DNA of 64,000 nt from assembly GCA_016271365.2 (NCBI GenBank), contig CM057456.1, positions 1,395,639,501-1,395,703,500 of the forward strand, written 5' to 3'. The stretch comes from Neoceratodus forsteri (lineage: Eukaryota > Chordata > Ceratodontiformes > Ceratodontidae). Shown one piece after another: positions 30,901 to 41,579 of the stretch (positions are counted from its first letter, which is position 1; each line of letters begins with the position of its first letter). The translations under genes were made by a program, and so were the position numbers. The notes under the pieces are model-generated. The model was not told the DNA's origin and did no database searches. It was given only the letters and a program-made list of their open reading frames with translations.

Positions 30901-33320
30901 CGGCAAGGCAAGTTTTATTTAAAAGACACCTATCCCGGAGGCTCTGGGCACCGTACACAAATCAAAAAAATTGCACAGATAAAAACCAACAATATAATAA
31001 ACATTATAATAAATATAATTACATTAAATCACACAATTATAAAATTAAATAAATCAATCAGAAAATAACTGAAAATAACTAAATAAATGGTCAGAGACTG
31101 AATTAAATCACAGAAGTCCGGGAAAGCCTGATTGTACAGAAAAGCTTTGAGGCGGGCTTTGAATACCTCTACTGAAGGGGGCCTGTCTTACAGCTGGAGG
31201 TAGCAAAATTCACAGGACGGGGCCGGCAACACTAAAAGCTCTGTCGGCAGTTTTTAACCTTGTCCTGGAAATAGCGAGGAGGCTCCTAGAGGAGGAGGAG
31301 AGGAGGAGCGGAGGGAACGGACCAAGACATCAACAACTAAACTAATTCTGTCTGTCTAATCCAGGAATCTTTCATCCATACAGGGGTCGAACCATGACAA
31401 ATCTAAGTGTGAAACTCTCTGAATGTAACTGTATGCTCTCAACAGGACAACTTTGTAAAACAGGGCCTCACAGTCCTAAAAGTTATCTCCTGTCAAAAGA
31501 GTTTTTTTTTTTTGTTTTTTTTTTATCTAACCCTTCCCAGGGTTGGACTGGGAAGCAAAGGGCCCATCTGGAAATGGGTCCGGGGGGAACTTGGTACTGG
31601 CCCCCCACTACAAAGTCACAGGGGGGCCTTGGTACTGGTCCCGGGAAGGGGGGCATGCTACAAAGTCATGGGGGGACATTGGCACCAACCACACGATGCC
31701 AGGCATGCCCTAGTGTATAAACTAGCCAAATATTTACAGACTGGTACGCCCCGACATGCTTTAGCCAAGTATAAGATAAGCATGTATTACCATTTGTAAG
31801 AAAGCCATTTCATTACTGGTAAAGTGACTATTTTGGAGGCTTTAGTCCCATTGATTTAAGAGGAACTCTGCTACCTTGCAAAAATGCTGCTGGCAACATT
31901 GTTTGATAACCTCATTGTCCTGTTGCATGGCTGCAGGTGAGCAGAGAGTTCCCCTTTCAAACAAAATCGGTGGTTAAGCTCAATGCCTCGGCAAGGCATC
32001 TCCGGAGGTTGAGGCCCTACCTTTCCCTGTCTGAACAGTTTGTGAGGAAACTGGATGTAAAGAGGAAAAGATAGTGCAGTGCAATGTGTGCTGTGCTAAG
32101 ATTTTGCGAAAAACAACCTATGTGCCCCCAACACAATGTTACAGTAGTATTGTTATCCCCAATTAACCAAAACGAGGATGTAACTTGCAATGCTCTGCCT
32201 TAAGACAGAAACGAGGTTGATCTCCTGTGAAGAGAGTGGGTGTTTGTTATTATGTACAGAGTGAAAAATGTGTTTACCAGGGAGTTTTAAAAAGTTTTAA
32301 AAAATTCATTATTTTGCTTTGGGTTACCTTCAGATCTACATATATACATAGTTCCCTCAACAGCTACTGCATTCCGTTCATATGTCTAAGACATTCTATG
32401 ACCTCACACCACTCTATGCTATGCGCTCCAGTGGTCTGGGTTAGTGTTATTGATGTTACAGATTGTGAAGATATTGAAAGGAGCAGAATGTGCTGAGTAG
32501 AAGGGGAATTCAGGGTAGCTGGAAAGGCAGCATAATTAGATTTAACCAAAAAATGTCTGAATCAATAAAAAGTTAACAATGCCATCTCGAGGTGTAAAAA
32601 AAAAAAAAAAAACTACTTGACTGTGTTATACTAGTGATTTTACTGCAGCAAAAGTTGACTTTTATACTGGATTATTGCACTGTCCTGCATTGTGTTACAT
32701 GAATTTAGTTATTTATAGTTGGTGAGAGGCACACTGGCTCATTTCAGGTACACCCAGGGTGAAATGGGAAAAGGAAAAGCAGTTACATACAACATACAGC
32801 TAGTCATTTTGTGTTACAGCAAGGGAGACAGAGCATAACTTTAGTGCACCACAAATAAAATGGAGACACTTTTATACGTAACCAATGCGAATTGCTGCCC
32901 AAGAGTGAAGGGAGGCTGAGCTGGTGCTCAAGTTAGGGGTTAAAAACAGGGCCATACAGTTCAGTGTGGTTGTCTCAACTACGAAGCAGGGGAAAGGAGA
33001 GAGGTAAGGGGTGGTTAAAGGGTTGTCAAAGGTAAGGTAGGTGTTAAGAGAAACCATTTGCCTGGACACTCTTGAAAATGGGCCTTTGACTCAAGAGCCT
33101 TTGTCACACAGCCTCTGGTCCATCCTAATCTATCCCTACACTTTCCCTAGCTCTAAACACAATCTGGATTGTTGTAACATTTCTGTTGTACATTTTTCAT
33201 GACATTTAATCAGATACACATTAAAGTTTGCCAACATAGTGTCTGGAGTGTCATTTAATAAACTGACCTGTGTTTGTGTGTATCTATGTCACATACAAGG
33301 CATGAAAAAAAAAATTGAAT
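30900..33320. other. No gene recognised
   Basis: AT-rich 30900-31090, then a purine-rich patch near 31260-31330. A phrase block at 31100-31330 ('gaaagcctgattgtacagaaaagc') looks like part of an old repeat. Poly-A at 32597-32612. No coding feature supported. Confidence 0.35.
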
Positions 33321-33324
33321 GATA

Positions 33325-33432
33325 AGGTCTCAACACCACAACCATTAACCAGAACATTGTATACTATTTTATTTAGTCACTTCAATGATATGGTCTCAAT
33401 AACACAACCATTATCCAAACAGTGTATACAGT
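33325..33432. repeat. Local tandem duplication, ~66 bp offset
   Basis: A ~40 bp phrase (ggtctcaacaccacaacc..gtatac) at about 33327-33365 recurs at 33393-33430 with a few changes. It lies just beyond the 3' end of the hAT transposase. Confidence 0.8.
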
Positions 33433-33642
33433 TTTAGGTCACTATAGACTCTATCGTCGTCTTCAGGGAGATCTGGCTGGGCAAGACACATGATGATCCC
33501 CTGTTACCCCCTCCGTATGCCAACACTTTCTCCAGGTTGCAAATGGACAGTGGGCTGCAAGCGTCAAACCGATGACTACTTCTGGACCCAGGCGTGTTTA
33601 GCCTAGCATCCCACTTCAGTCCTCTAAATGGACAGTATCCTT

Positions 33643-36600
33643 CTAGTGTCGAACTGATAGTACTCGTTTGTATGCTTCAGATCTTTGAATTAGTTTCTGG
33701 ATGACATCTTCTGCACGCACTCCATCAAGAAGGTCTCTCTCAATCGCCATAATCATGAATGCCTCTAGTTTTTCTTGTCCCAACAATGAGCGCAGTTGAG
33801 TCTTTATTATCTTTAGCTTGCTGAAAGCTCTCTCGCAGGACACCTGGGTAAATGATAAAGTCAGCAGGTACTCGTAGACAACGAACAAGGTTGAAAACGC
33901 CGATGAGTGCATGTTGTATTGAGCCAAAATTTTATAACAGCATATTAGGCATTCTTTGCAGGACTTGCATTTATCTGGCAAATCATCTCTTCTCTTTCGT
34001 TGCCCACTCTGGTCATTAATTTCACCTTCTTGAGCGTCTTCAGAGTCTTCAGAGTCATGAAAGTCAATATCCTCCGTTAACCCATCTTCACTGTATTCTT
34101 CAGGAAGCGATCTTTGCAGTCGTCCGAATATTTTAGCAAAAGCCGACAACTCCAGTTTAAGTTTGCTATGGTCTACTTCTACCAACGATGCCACTTTCTG
34201 CAGACTTTCATCTGGTATGCCATCTTGAATTATACTTTTGAAGCGACGTGGGTCCATGCAGCTGGTATCAATAATCAATTGCTTGTTGTTATCAAACCAA
34301 TCACTTAAGCTCATCCGAACTTGATCCATAATGCAAGTGTACACTTCACATTCAAATCGCTTCACGGGATCCACCACACGTTCGTCACTGCTATTTTCCC
34401 CGGGCATTTTCTTCTTCTTGGCTACTCTTTTATTTGGCAGACGATCCTCAATGTCAATACCAATGCCTAAATCATCAATTTCTTCTTGTGTTCTAGCAAC
34501 AAAGTTAGACGCCTTCTGCTGGATGTTCATAAATTCAGATTGTTGCAACTCAATCTTAGTGTGATCCACCATGCGCCATGCCGAAAGGTAGTCTAGTCCC
34601 TTAGTCTGCAGATACTTTGATACTGGCCCAACTACCGTAAAGATCTTCATAAACACAAAGGCTATCAAAATGATGTCAAACTTTTTCCATTTGTCAAGCA
34701 GCTAATCTGCCTCACTGGCAGCTTTAGCATCAAACTTTCCTGAGGTACTAATAAAAGCAAGGTCTGGAGAAGTGACACATACAGATTCTTTTCTTGATTT
34801 TCATAAGCTCCGAATATGCATGCCAGTGCTCTTGGTTTTGCCCACCATCTAGTTTCACCAATCTTTTGAAGCTGTCTGAGTTTGTCTTGTCCCGTCCCAT
34901 CAATGCTCGATTTCCATATAGTCATCCTTTTGTGAGATTCTCCAATGAAGACTGACGTCCTTTGTAGCAAACCAGATAGGGTCTTTGCTTCCACAACAGC
35001 TTCAGGACAATCTGAGACACATAAATTGAGAACATGTGCATAACACCAGGTATACACACTGTTTGGTGAATCCTTTTTCATTAAAGCGCGTAACCCCACA
35101 AACTCGCTCCTCATGTTGGCTGCACCATCAGATGACTCCCCAATGATGTTCTTCATATCGAGTCCATGCATTTCAAAATTCTCCTTTAAAACCTTGTGCA
35201 TTCCTTGTCCAGAAGTATCCTGCACCTCAACCACAGCAAAGAGATGCTCATGAACTTTAAGGTCCTTCACATACCGTAGAATGATAGCCGCTTGGTCAGT
35301 CACACCGATGTCCTGTATGGTATCCATCTGAATGCTTATCTTCTGGTCCATAGCATCTCTTACAATGCTGTCCCTAATTATCTGCAAAATAATCTCAACA
35401 ATTTGATTTACGGTGGTCTTCGACAACAGGGTAATCAGCCCTCCACGGCCACGAGCTTCAGAAGTGGCATTTTTCTTTCTCCATTCTCTGCTTCCTTCTC
35501 TTGCTCTGTTCTACTGCTTTTTTGGACGTGTGTATTCAGAGGAACATCAAATTGGGACAACAGGAGAATCAACTCCAAGAAATTTCCATGGTTAAGTGTT
35601 GGGTCCTGCAAGCTGTATAAAGCTTCATCTTTTCCACGATATGACAGGCACTGGCGTCCAATAAACTTGATAACTTCAATAATCCTCCGCATGACATCTA
35701 TGTTCTGCTGGACTTGCTTCCTCCTACTTGCAACCATATCTTTGTTCACTAGGGTTTCAACATCCGCATCAACTAAGCATGCCAGATACGCATCCACAGC
35801 TGCATTGTGAGCTCTGGAACCCTCATGTTCTATCATGCCCTGGTAGATGTGCTTAAAGTCTTGGTATCCTGTAACAAACCTAGTTTCCACATCTGAAAAT
35901 GCCATGCAGATACTGCAGTGGCATACCTCTCAACATTTCATCCCTGAAATGTGTGACAAGATGTGTGTGACAAATGACCAAAATGTGTGACACATCATCA
36001 AACTTTGCACTGCAGGTTCAGAACACTATTGCTGTCAGTGCACTAATGATAATAATGTTTGCTGATAACAGAGCATAGTAGATAATCATGAGTTTCTACT
36101 TTAAAGTCTCAGTGGAAAATGTGGAATATCCCCCTTCTTCATGTGGGGGCAGAGGATTTCTGAGGGGTAAAATGAGTGACATCCCTCATAATGTGTGACA
36201 GTTGAGAGGTATGTGCAGTGGAGAGAATGCACCAAACAGTCAACCACCTGTACAGTGACCCAGTTCCTTGGTATAACTTTGTTTGCTCCCAGGAAGACTC
36301 CCGTGTAGATTTTTGATGGTTTGTATGGCAGACCTTTAACATCCACGTATCCGGTCTGAACTGGATGCCTTTGTACAAAGGCAACTTTTTCAGATTGCGA
36401 GGCAGTCCTTTTTGGGCATTGGAAATCAGGATTTTGATTTTTCACAGCATCAAGTTGCACAACTTCTGTTCCCCTTGCAGAGTCCACTGGCTGTATTTGT
36501 GGCCTATTCAGATTCGGACTTGCAGTGCAGCTGGTCATACACTGAACTAAAGTTTCTCCATCTTCTATTACAGCTATGTCCTCAGGAGTAGTTTTGTTCT

Positions 36601-36742
36601 GTGGGGTAGTACCTTTGTTTTGTATGCCTGTAAACAGTGATAGCTTGCGTTGTTTTGGATCATTTGATGCTGCTAACAGTGCAGACGAGTTAGCCATTTT
36701 TCTTTTCTGGGCACCAGATTTGACTTTGCTCAGCTCAGACAT
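33643..36742 (-). pseudogene. hAT transposase (ZMYM/DUF4371-like), frameshifted and MITE-interrupted
   Basis: The N-terminus (36742 to about 36222) is basic, then CPKRTASQSEKVAFVQRHP. The DUF4371-like part (35912 to about 35480) has VMRRIIEVIKFIGRQCLSYR and NHGNFLELILLLSQFD. After a frameshift near 35460, 35426-34665 carries the DDE core: a D-x-G-V-x-D region, IIGESSDGAANMRSEF with the conserved second aspartate, CYAHVLNLCVSD and GETRWWAKPRAL. A second frameshift near 34670 leads to 34668-33643, which ends in the hAT C-terminal dimerisation motif, EYLLTLSFTQVSCERAFSKL. This family has repeatedly been domesticated in vertebrates, but the frameshifts and intact surroundings mark this one as a dead transposon. 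No N-terminal BED finger was seen. Confidence 0.9.
35914..36221. mobile_element. 292 bp MITE with 13 bp TIRs and 8 bp target duplication
   Basis: The target duplication tgcagtgg is at 35914-35921 and 36214-36221. Terminal inverted repeats catacctctcaac (35922-35934) and gttgagaggtatg (36201-36213) are exact complements. Internal phrases 'tgtgtgaca' are repeated near both ends. An 8 bp duplication is typical of hAT elements. The insertion splits the hAT transposase frame; without the MITE and one duplication copy the frame across the site is open. No coding capacity. Confidence 0.92.
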
Positions 36743-36749
36743 AGTTACG

Positions 36750-37344
36750 ACTTTTTAATGTGCACCACGCAATACGGCGATTCTCTAGACACACTGGTCC
36801 AGTATTTTCTCAGTGCTTACTACTGTTAGATCTTAAAGGCAAAAACTGTACCAATAGCACAAACAGTGACAAACAACCAAATTCAACTAGGTTTACCTTT
36901 GCTAGTTTAGCTCCTCTGGTCACGCCACACTGTCAGTGATGCTGTGTGGTTTCAAGCTCAGTCTCCGTCAGTATCCACAATGTCCACTCTGCTCCTGCTG
37001 CTTTTACCTGCCCATTACAGTAATCTGGAGTTGAATTATATGGCACAGACAATCGAGCAACAAAATAAGTGGTTGACCAACACCACTAAACAGATTTCCT
37101 TTCTCTATACAGGAGAGAACCCCAAGAACTCCTCAGATAACTGAAGACTTGCAAATACCAACATGACTGCATGATAGGAGCAGCATTGTGAACGGTTTCC
37201 CATGAAAAATTAAGACATAATTGAAATTATGTTTTAGATAGCTGGTATAACATAACAAAATCACTATGCAAAACAGTAGGTAATGCTAACCATTTCCAAA
37301 GCTGCGTAGCAGTAGCCCGCCAACCATTTTTTTCAGCAAATTAA
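36750..37344. other. No gene recognised
   Basis: Region upstream of the hAT transposase start, probably containing the 5' end of that transposon. No inverted repeat partner confirmed. Confidence 0.35.
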
Positions 37345-37676
37345 TGGCACAGTGGACAAAGATGGTACAGGGCCTGCACCAAAGTCATATACAAGGAGAG
37401 TGCTAGACCTTAGTATGTATACGCTGGATGAGAGCGAGAGACACATGCACACACGATATAGGATGGAGAGCCTTCAAATACTGTATCTCAAAGGAATAAA
37501 CAGGGAACCGGAGGGTAGCATCTTTCAGAAAAGGAGATGCTGAGGAATGAGGGGGCATGACATGAGGCTGGAAAGAGTAGACTAAGGGGTAGCTTGAAGA
37601 AGAATTGCATCACTAAAAGGGTGGGGGATGCATGGAATAGAGTCTCTGTGGAGGTGATGGGGAAAAACACAGTTGG

Positions 37677-37709
<33 letters not shown>

Positions 37710-37710
37710 G
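37345..37710 (+). mobile_element. CR1 ORF2 C-terminal fragment, strongly decayed
   Basis: Phrases matching the CR1 C-terminus: 'agatggtacagggcctgcacc', 'LQILYLKGINREPEGSIFQK' in frame 37352-37543, and 'ggatgcatggaatagagtc'. Ends at an A run (37684-37705). Many indels; lacks the usual 3' tail. Confidence 0.8.
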
Positions 37711-38714
37711 CATAAGAGACAGGCACAGCAGAACCCTAGAGATAGGAATGAGACGGTGAAGCCACAGAACAAATAGGAACTCTTTCGCATGTACCATTAC
37801 ACAACCAGTCATACTGCACAAGCCTCCAAAAGGCAACTGATGCTATGACGAGACTCAAGGTGAAACCAGTTTTCATGACATTCTATCTGGCCCTATGCTT
37901 TCAGCATGAAAAGTGTCATACATGCAGAACTTTGAGATCTGAAGCAATTAAGCAAAGCACAACCTCTCAGCTGTACAGTAAACCAGCACTACAGGCAGAG
38001 ACCACATGGTTAAAGAGCAAGAGCAAGTGCTTTAAATTTTCTGCAACCCCAAACATACTGTACATGCAACTTATCAGAGGGCAACTGCGGTGGTCCCCAA
38101 AGTTTAACAGTCTTCCTCATATTACCTCACTGAGGCCTTAGGAGCTCAGTGCAACCTGAAACCATATTTAGCATGCCACAAACAAATGCAAATACCTCAT
38201 GAACCATAAGTGTTACACACATAAAGTATGAGTGGCAAAGTTGTGCAGCACAAATGTACCTTTACCACAGTGCTATGCAGTCACTCACTTTGGTTTGTGA
38301 TACATTTCAGTTTAAGCAGTGGCATCCTCAGAAGCCACAAACTGCAGAACATCTGAAGGCATTAAAGACCTCACAAATACCTTTTCTGTAAACACCTACA
38401 GGCATCTTAGGGCGGGCCTCAATGAATTAAGGCTGTTAGTAAATGAGCCAACTTCCTTAGGAGACACGACCACACACAGGCACGAGTGGTGACTACAATG
38501 CATGATGAGTGCGTGGGCATGCTCCACTATCCATAACTGGGCAGTGTGTAATCCATTTGTTTGCCGATTTTGACAGAGGAATGCAGCATTCCTTTACCAA
38601 AATTGGCAGTTAAAAAAATAATAATAATCACGTCCCCATTATAGTCAGTGGGCACCCCCCCATGCTCATCTTGCATAGTAGTCAACACATGCCAATGTGG
38701 GAGTGTCTCTCTTA
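37711..38714. other. No gene recognised
   Basis: Only short open frames; no recognised repeats. Confidence 0.4.
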
Positions 38715-38890
38715 AGGACATTGCAGTGTATTGGCCTCATTTGAAGTACTGTAGTGTGTCCAATTCTGGAGGTTGCATCTCAGTAAGGAGATGGACAAGG
38801 CAGGCAGTTCAAAGAAGGGCAACAAAAATCATGCAGGACTACAAAGGTCATAAGAGATACTGAAGGAAGTTGAACTTCATAGGTATACCT
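38715..38890 (+). mobile_element. Older CR1 fragment, 5' piece of an interrupted copy
   Basis: The frame at 38730-38860 shows the CR1 block 'LKYCSVSNSG..' and AVQRRATKIMQDY, corresponding to the ORF2 C-terminal domain up to about the ERLKELN position. The next part of the same domain resumes at about 39613, after a second CR1 copy. Confidence 0.8.
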
Positions 38891-38909
38891 GTTACTTCAT
38901 ATTTATACC

Positions 38910-39612
38910 TTTATCACCAAAGAGGAAAGGGACCTAGTGGTTATCATCTCTGATGGCCTTAATGTATCAAAGCACTGTGCAAAGATGGCAGGGAAGGCCA
39001 GTGGCATTCTGGGGTGCATAGACAGGGTTATCACTAGCAGGAGGTGGTGATGCCATTGTATAAAACATTGGTAATGCCTCACCTGAAGGCCTGCATGCAG
39101 TTCTGGAGACCACACCTACACAAGGACATAGATATGGTGGAGACTATCCAGAGAAGGGTAATAAAGATGGTGCAGGGCTTATACCAAAACATTTGAGGAG
39201 AGACTAAGGGTCCTCAATATGTACTCGTGGGGGGGACATGATTGAACCTTTCAAGTACCTCAAGGACATAAGCAAGGTGCAGGCTGGGGACCTTTTCCAA
39301 TGTAGAAAAAGTACTAGAACAAGGGGGCACGATATGAAATTGGAAGGTGAGATTAAGAAGCAATGTATGGACATTTTTCTACATAGAAAGGGCACTTGAC
39401 ACTTGGAATAGGCGACCACACGAGGTAGTGGGGCAAGCACAGTGGAGGGGTTTAAGCATGCTTGGGACAGGCACAAGGGAAGCCTGAGAGGGAGTGATGA
39501 AAAGCCGTTGATCACATAGGGTCAGTGGCAACATACAATGTATAGGGCCTACAGGCAGACTGGATTGGATGGACCTAGCGGTCCTTATCTGCCGACAATT
39601 TCTAGGTTTCCA
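38910..39612 (+). mobile_element. Younger CR1 inserted within the older CR1
   Basis: Starts with the CR1 block 'ERDLVVIISDGL' (about 38925-38960), continues through GILGCIDRVITSR, 'gcatgcagttctggagacc' and the C-terminal domain with many indels. It ends in the family 3' phrase 'ggacctagcggtccttatctgcc' and a 'ttctaggtttccatgtt' tail at about 39598-39614. Confidence 0.85.
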
Positions 39613-39850
39613 TGTTACCTAAAGGGAATAACTAAGGCACAGAGGAAGAAATGCTCTAGAACAAGGGGGCATGACTGGAGACTGGAAGTGGCTAGACAAA
39701 GAGCAGACATGAGAAAGTACTTGACAGAAAGGGTAGTGGAGGGGAGGCATGGACCAGCCTGCCAGAGGTAGCAGGGGCAATTCAAAACCGCAGTGACAGA
39801 CATAGGGGAACACTGGTGGTTCAAAAGGAGAGGACAAGCTAAAGATAAAG
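39613..39850 (+). mobile_element. Older CR1 fragment, 3' piece of an interrupted copy
   Basis: Resumes at YLKGITKAQRKKCSRTRGHD and continues LTERVVEGRHGPACQ. It begins directly after the tail of the inserted CR1, and about 20 residues are missing relative to the 5' piece. Confidence 0.75.
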
Positions 39851-39904
39851 TTGGATCTGTGACTTTTGTAGGCAAGGAAAAACTGTAGACTGCAAAAAGG
39901 AAGG

Positions 39905-40630
39905 CTCCCTATCTCAGCCTTTCAAAGCAGTTGTCACTGTAGGCACTGCTGTTGGAGCACTGGATGTGAGGGAGCTCCCAACTACTGCAGTCCCAGCCTC
40001 CCAGCAGAAGTCAATTTGGCAGTGGTGTCGGACCACTGGGTGTAGGTGCAGCTACTACATACATTTCCAGCCTCTCCCAGAATGAATCATTGCATGCTGT
40101 GCTGCTGGAGCATCAACTGTGGGGAAACTCCCAGCTACTCCAGTCCCTACTTCTCCAAGCAGGAGTTACCATAGGCAAGGGTATTTGAGCACATGGGTGT
40201 GAGGTAACTCCCAGCTAGTGTATGAACATTGGACGGGTTCTTGGGGAACTCAGAGCTACTCAGCCTTTGCATCTCCCATTAGGAGTCACTGTAGGTGTAA
40301 ATCATGGGGAAAGTGTACTCCCTGATCCCCATGTTACTGCCATAGTAAAAGAACACTAGTAACAACACTAAAAAAAAAAAAAATAGCACTCCCAAAGAGT
40401 AGACTGATTTAAATTTCTATTCAGCCATAAAGAGAGCTGCACAACTGATACCCCAGGCTATCTGCGTTTGTCCTTAAGGGTGAATAAAAATGTAAAGGAG
40501 TGAGTGTAGATAATGGCCTAAGTTAGCACTGACTGTGGGGAAGCTCACAGGTACTACATCACAGCCTATCCTGTCAAAAGTCACTGTCTGTGTGGGAACA
40601 GTAGCTGTGGGGCAGCTTAGGCTAGCAACT
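39905..40630. repeat. Diverged tandem array of ~90-100 bp units
   Basis: Repeated phrases such as gagctcccaactactgcag, aaactcccagctactccag, gtaactcccagctag and aagctcacaggtactac, each preceded by a 'gtcactgtaggc'-like and a 'tggagcactg'-like phrase. Four to six degenerate units, interrupted by an A run at 40370-40383 and about 120 bp of unrelated sequence. Confidence 0.65.
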
Positions 40631-40645
40631 AACTAGACTAAGAGA

Positions 40646-40722
40646 ACATGAACTCGAACACCCCACCCCACCCCTTCCCCTCCTGCCCCAGCAGCACTAC
40701 TGAATTCTTTTAAAAAAACTCC
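40646..40722. repeat. Direct repeat partner of 42228-42308
   Basis: The phrase gaacaccccacccc..cctgccccagcag..cactactgaattcttttaaaaaa is found again at 42236-42307 (gaacaccccaccctcc..agcactactgaattattttaaaaaa). The two copies flank the minisatellite at 40.75-41.52 kb. Confidence 0.75.
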
Positions 40723-40754
40723 CATGACGTGCGTTAGGCTCCGGTGCGTAAGGG

Positions 40755-41520
40755 GCCATGGGAGGGGAGGGCACCAGAGACCCAGGAGGTGTTGGCACCA
40801 CAGACTAGGGAAGTTACCATAGGGGGTACAGGGAACCGCAGACTGAGGGAGATTTAGGAATAAGGGCACTAGCAACCCAAAGTGAGGAGGCTTCAGAGAT
40901 TAAGGGAAGGTATCACAGACCCAAAGGTTGACTCAGAGATCAAAGAAAGGCATCTCAAATACAGAGAGTGAGTGACTGACAGAGACACGGGTGAGGGAGA
41001 TTGAGGAAAGGTGTCATACACTCAGACTGTCAAAGGTATCCCAGACCCAGGGGGCACCACAGTCTGGGGAGCACATTACAGATGGATAGAGTGATGGAGC
41101 ACCAAGGAGGGGGGCACTGCACACTAGAGAAGGTATCCCAGGCCTAGGGGGTCAGGGAACACTGCAGACTGGGGAAGTTATCCCAGACCCAAGTGGTGAG
41201 GGATCACCATAGACTGCAGAAAGCATTACAGATCCAAGGGGTGAGGGGCACACTGCAGAATGAGGAAGATATTCCAGACTCAGGAGTTGAGGAGGAGGCA
41301 TTGCAAAGTGGGGAAGGCATCACTGACCCAGGGGGTGAGGGGGCACCATGGACTGGGAAGGTTTCACAGAGCATGGAGGTTAGGGGGCCCCACAGACTGG
41401 GGGAAGGTAACCAGAGACCCAGAAGGTAAGAGGACATTACAGACTGGGGGAAGATCACCACAGATCCAGGAGTTGAGGGAGCACCATTGGCTGTGTGAAG
41501 GTAGCACAGAATTAGGGAGT
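40755..41520. repeat. Purine-rich minisatellite, ~50-57 bp unit, about 14 copies
   Basis: Core unit resembles 'agactggggaaggtatcaca' followed by 'gacccagggggtgagggggc' and 'accac'. Copies are diverged and best kept between 41030 and 41500. Open frames over it on both strands follow the repeat and are not genes. Confidence 0.85.
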
Positions 41521-41579
41521 AAAACTGAGTCAGAGCAAGCACCCCCCACCACCACCACAACCACCGCTGTCTCAGACAG

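Larger units (their letters stand above)
33640..36745 (-). mobile_element. hAT superfamily DNA transposon with transposase pseudogene, antisense
   Basis: A single transposase gene is spread on the minus strand over 36742-33643, with a nested MITE at 35922-36213 and at least two frameshifts. Terminal inverted repeats of the whole element were searched for by eye outside 33.2-33.6 and 36.75-37.0 kb but not established. The C-terminal dimerisation domain and the N-terminal part define the limits given. Confidence 0.85.

Noticed and set aside
33200..37000. Terminal inverted repeats for the large hAT element
   Set aside because: Short CAGTGTG-type matches exist, but no pair had a matching 8 bp duplication.
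40755..41520. Open frames on both strands over the minisatellite
   Set aside because: They follow repeat periodicity and share no homology with known proteins.
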